Below, one piece after another: positions 22,735 to 23,672 of a stretch of DNA of 23,672 nucleotides. Made by a program: the position numbers and the translations under genes. The notes beneath the pieces are model-generated. The model did not search any database. It worked only from the letters and a program-made list of their open reading frames with translations, and was not told where the DNA came from. The stretch is taken from NCBI GenBank assembly GCA_910584605.1, contig CAJUAW010000030.1, positions 1-23,672 of the forward strand, given 5' to 3'. Numbering within the stretch: position 1 is the first letter of the stretch; each line of letters begins with the position of its first letter. Origin of the DNA: an uncultured Oscillospiraceae bacterium (lineage in GTDB: Bacteria > Bacillota_A > Clostridia > Oscillospirales > Oscillospiraceae).

Positions 22735-23330
22735 TTCTCTGCACCGCCCTTCTTGCCCAGCCCGAACACCAGCCAGCCGGTCAGTCCGGCCAGCACGATG
22801 AGCACTGCCGGGGAGGTGGCCAGCTCCATCACGGAGGCCAGCGTCCCCGTACCGAAGCCGGTCAGGCTGCCCGCCGCAGCCAGGACCAGCACGCACAGAA
22901 AAATCGCGATGGCCGCCCCGTTTTTCAGGGTGGATTTGCCCAGCTTTACCACGCTGGAGGCGATCAGGGCCACTACGGCGGCGTTGATGCCGGCCAGGGC
23001 GTGGCGCACCACCGGGATGTCTGCAAAGTTGGACAGGAAGGCGGCGATGGCGGTGATGATGATCAGGGAGGGGAACACCACCCCCAGGGTGGCCAGAATG
23101 CCTCCGGGGATGCCCTTGTACTTAAATCCGATGAAGGTGGCGGTGTTGACGGCGATGATGCCGGGGGTACACTGGCCTACGGCGAAGTAGTCGGTGAGCT
23201 CCCCGTCGGTGGCCCAGCCCTTCTTCTCCACCACCTCCCGCTGGAGGATGGGCAGCATGGCGTAGCCTCCGCCGAAGGTACACACCCCCACCTTGGCAAA
23301 GGTGAGGAACAGATCAAAGTAGATGTTCAC
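22731..23330 (-). CDS. chrA: Chromate transporter, half-size subunit (first)
   Basis: The 199-aa membrane protein is the partner half of the ChrA pair. It has FLTFAKVGVCTFGGGYAMLPILQREVVEKKGW, then GQCTPGIIAVNTATFIGFKYKGIPGG and GVVFPSLIII, all standard for the family, and several transmembrane segments to the end. It starts with GTG at 23330, preceded by GGAGG at 8 nt, and lies 15 nt after the ychF stop. Together with the next gene it should form the antiparallel heteromeric transporter described for short-chain ChrA proteins. ChrA is named for chromate efflux, but a sulfate-like or other anion role is possible. Confidence 0.93.
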   Translation of the reverse strand: MNIYFDLFLTFAKVGVCTFGGGYAMLPILQREVVEKKGWATDGELTDYFAVGQCTPGIIAVNTATFIGFKYKGIPGGILATLGVVFPSLIIITAIAAFLSNFADIPVVRHALAGINAAVVALIASSVVKLGKSTLKNGAAIAIFLCVLVLAAAGSLTGFGTGTLASVMELATSPAVLIVLAGLTGWLVFGLGKKGGAEK

Positions 23331-23345
23331 GGCGATGTCCTCCGC

Positions 23346-23672
23346 TTATACGTTAAACCGGAACAGGATGATGTCCCCGTCCTGGACCACGTACTCCTTG
23401 CCCTCGGAGCGGATCAGCCCCTTCTCACGGGCGGCGGCCATAGTCCCGCAGGCCATCAGGCTGTCGTAGGAGACCACCTCGGCCCGGATGAAGCCCCGCT
23501 CAAAGTCGGAGTGGATCTTGCCTGCCGCCTGGGGGGCCTTGGTGCCCTGGGTGATGGTCCAGGCCCGGCACTCGTCCTCCCCGGAGGTGAGGTAAGAGAT
23601 CAGGCCCAGCAGGGTGTCGCTGGCCTTCACCAGCCGGTCCAGGCCGCTCTCCGCCACCCCCAGGTCGTCCAA
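23346..23672 (-). CDS. ychF: YchF (Obg-family ATPase), C-terminal part
   Basis: Only the last 108 residues are in the window; the gene enters from the right edge, so the first Met is not a real start. The sequence LISYLTSGEDECRAWTITQGTKAPQAAGKIHSDFERGFIRAEVV and the final GKEYVVQDGDIILFRFNV are the TGS domain of YchF/OLA1, a ribosome-associated ATPase of the TRAFAC class. It is the first visible gene of a run with chrA, chrA and the FliB-family gene, each separated by 15 nt or less, and presumably its promoter drives them. Confidence 0.96.
   Translation of the reverse strand: MDDLGVAESGLDRLVKASDTLLGLISYLTSGEDECRAWTITQGTKAPQAAGKIHSDFERGFIRAEVVSYDSLMACGTMAAAREKGLIRSEGKEYVVQDGDIILFRFNV

Noticed and set aside
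1..23672. CRISPR arrays, tRNA or rRNA genes, insertion sequences, phage or defence genes
   Set aside because: I looked for regular repeats, cloverleaf-like sequence, transposase or integrase motifs and found none; the gene content is ordinary core metabolism.

Overview
The window is a GC-rich, gene-dense bacterial chromosome segment (about 60-65% GC by eye, not computed). It most resembles an anaerobic Firmicute of the Oscillospiraceae/Ruminococcaceae type. The reasons are strong AAGGAG-type ribosome binding sites, GTG and TTG starts, a T-box leader on phenylalanyl-tRNA synthetase genes, an ArgJ-type cyclic arginine pathway, a two-gene SufC-SufB iron-sulfur system, and secreted proteins with copper-amine-oxidase-N-like repeats. 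The assignment comes from gene content and style, not from a marker gene.

Layout. (1) Minus strand, 6915 down to 1: a secreted stalk-repeat protein, then sufC, sufB, a translationally coupled unknown protein, a bifunctional NAD(P)H-hydrate repair enzyme (nnr), a lipoprotein, alanine racemase (alr), and the start of an unidentified gene at the left edge. Spacings are small and I see no internal terminator, so one promoter (6945-6973) may serve all of it. (2) Plus strand, 7043 to 14365: promoter, phenylalanine T-box leader, secreted polysaccharide deacetylase, pheS, a run of three hairpins, pheT, a threonine-aldolase-like enzyme, a transglutaminase-like lipoprotein, and a strong terminator. (3) Minus strand, 20793 down to 14372: an arginine cluster argG - iron-sulfur flavoprotein - argH - argJ - argB - argF, with its own promoter and ArgR-like palindromes. 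It converges on operon 2 at the shared terminator. argC and argD are not in the window. (4) Minus strand, 23672 down to 20895: the 3' end of ychF, two half-size chromate transporter genes, a FliB-family gene and a terminator.

Most of this is core metabolism, translation and envelope function, and I see no clear new multi-gene system. The points most worth a second look are an ArgB whose nucleotide-binding loops and one catalytic lysine are replaced; a PheT carrying an extra segment of about 100 residues in its N-terminal tRNA-binding module; an extracellular polysaccharide deacetylase placed first in a Phe T-box operon; an uncharacterised protein translationally coupled to a minimal SufCB pair; a four-cysteine iron-sulfur flavoprotein inside the arginine operon; and hairpin elements between pheS and pheT and upstream of nnr.

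Long open frames antisense to the real genes, including one of 921 codons opposite pheT, are treated as shadows of GC-rich coding sequence.
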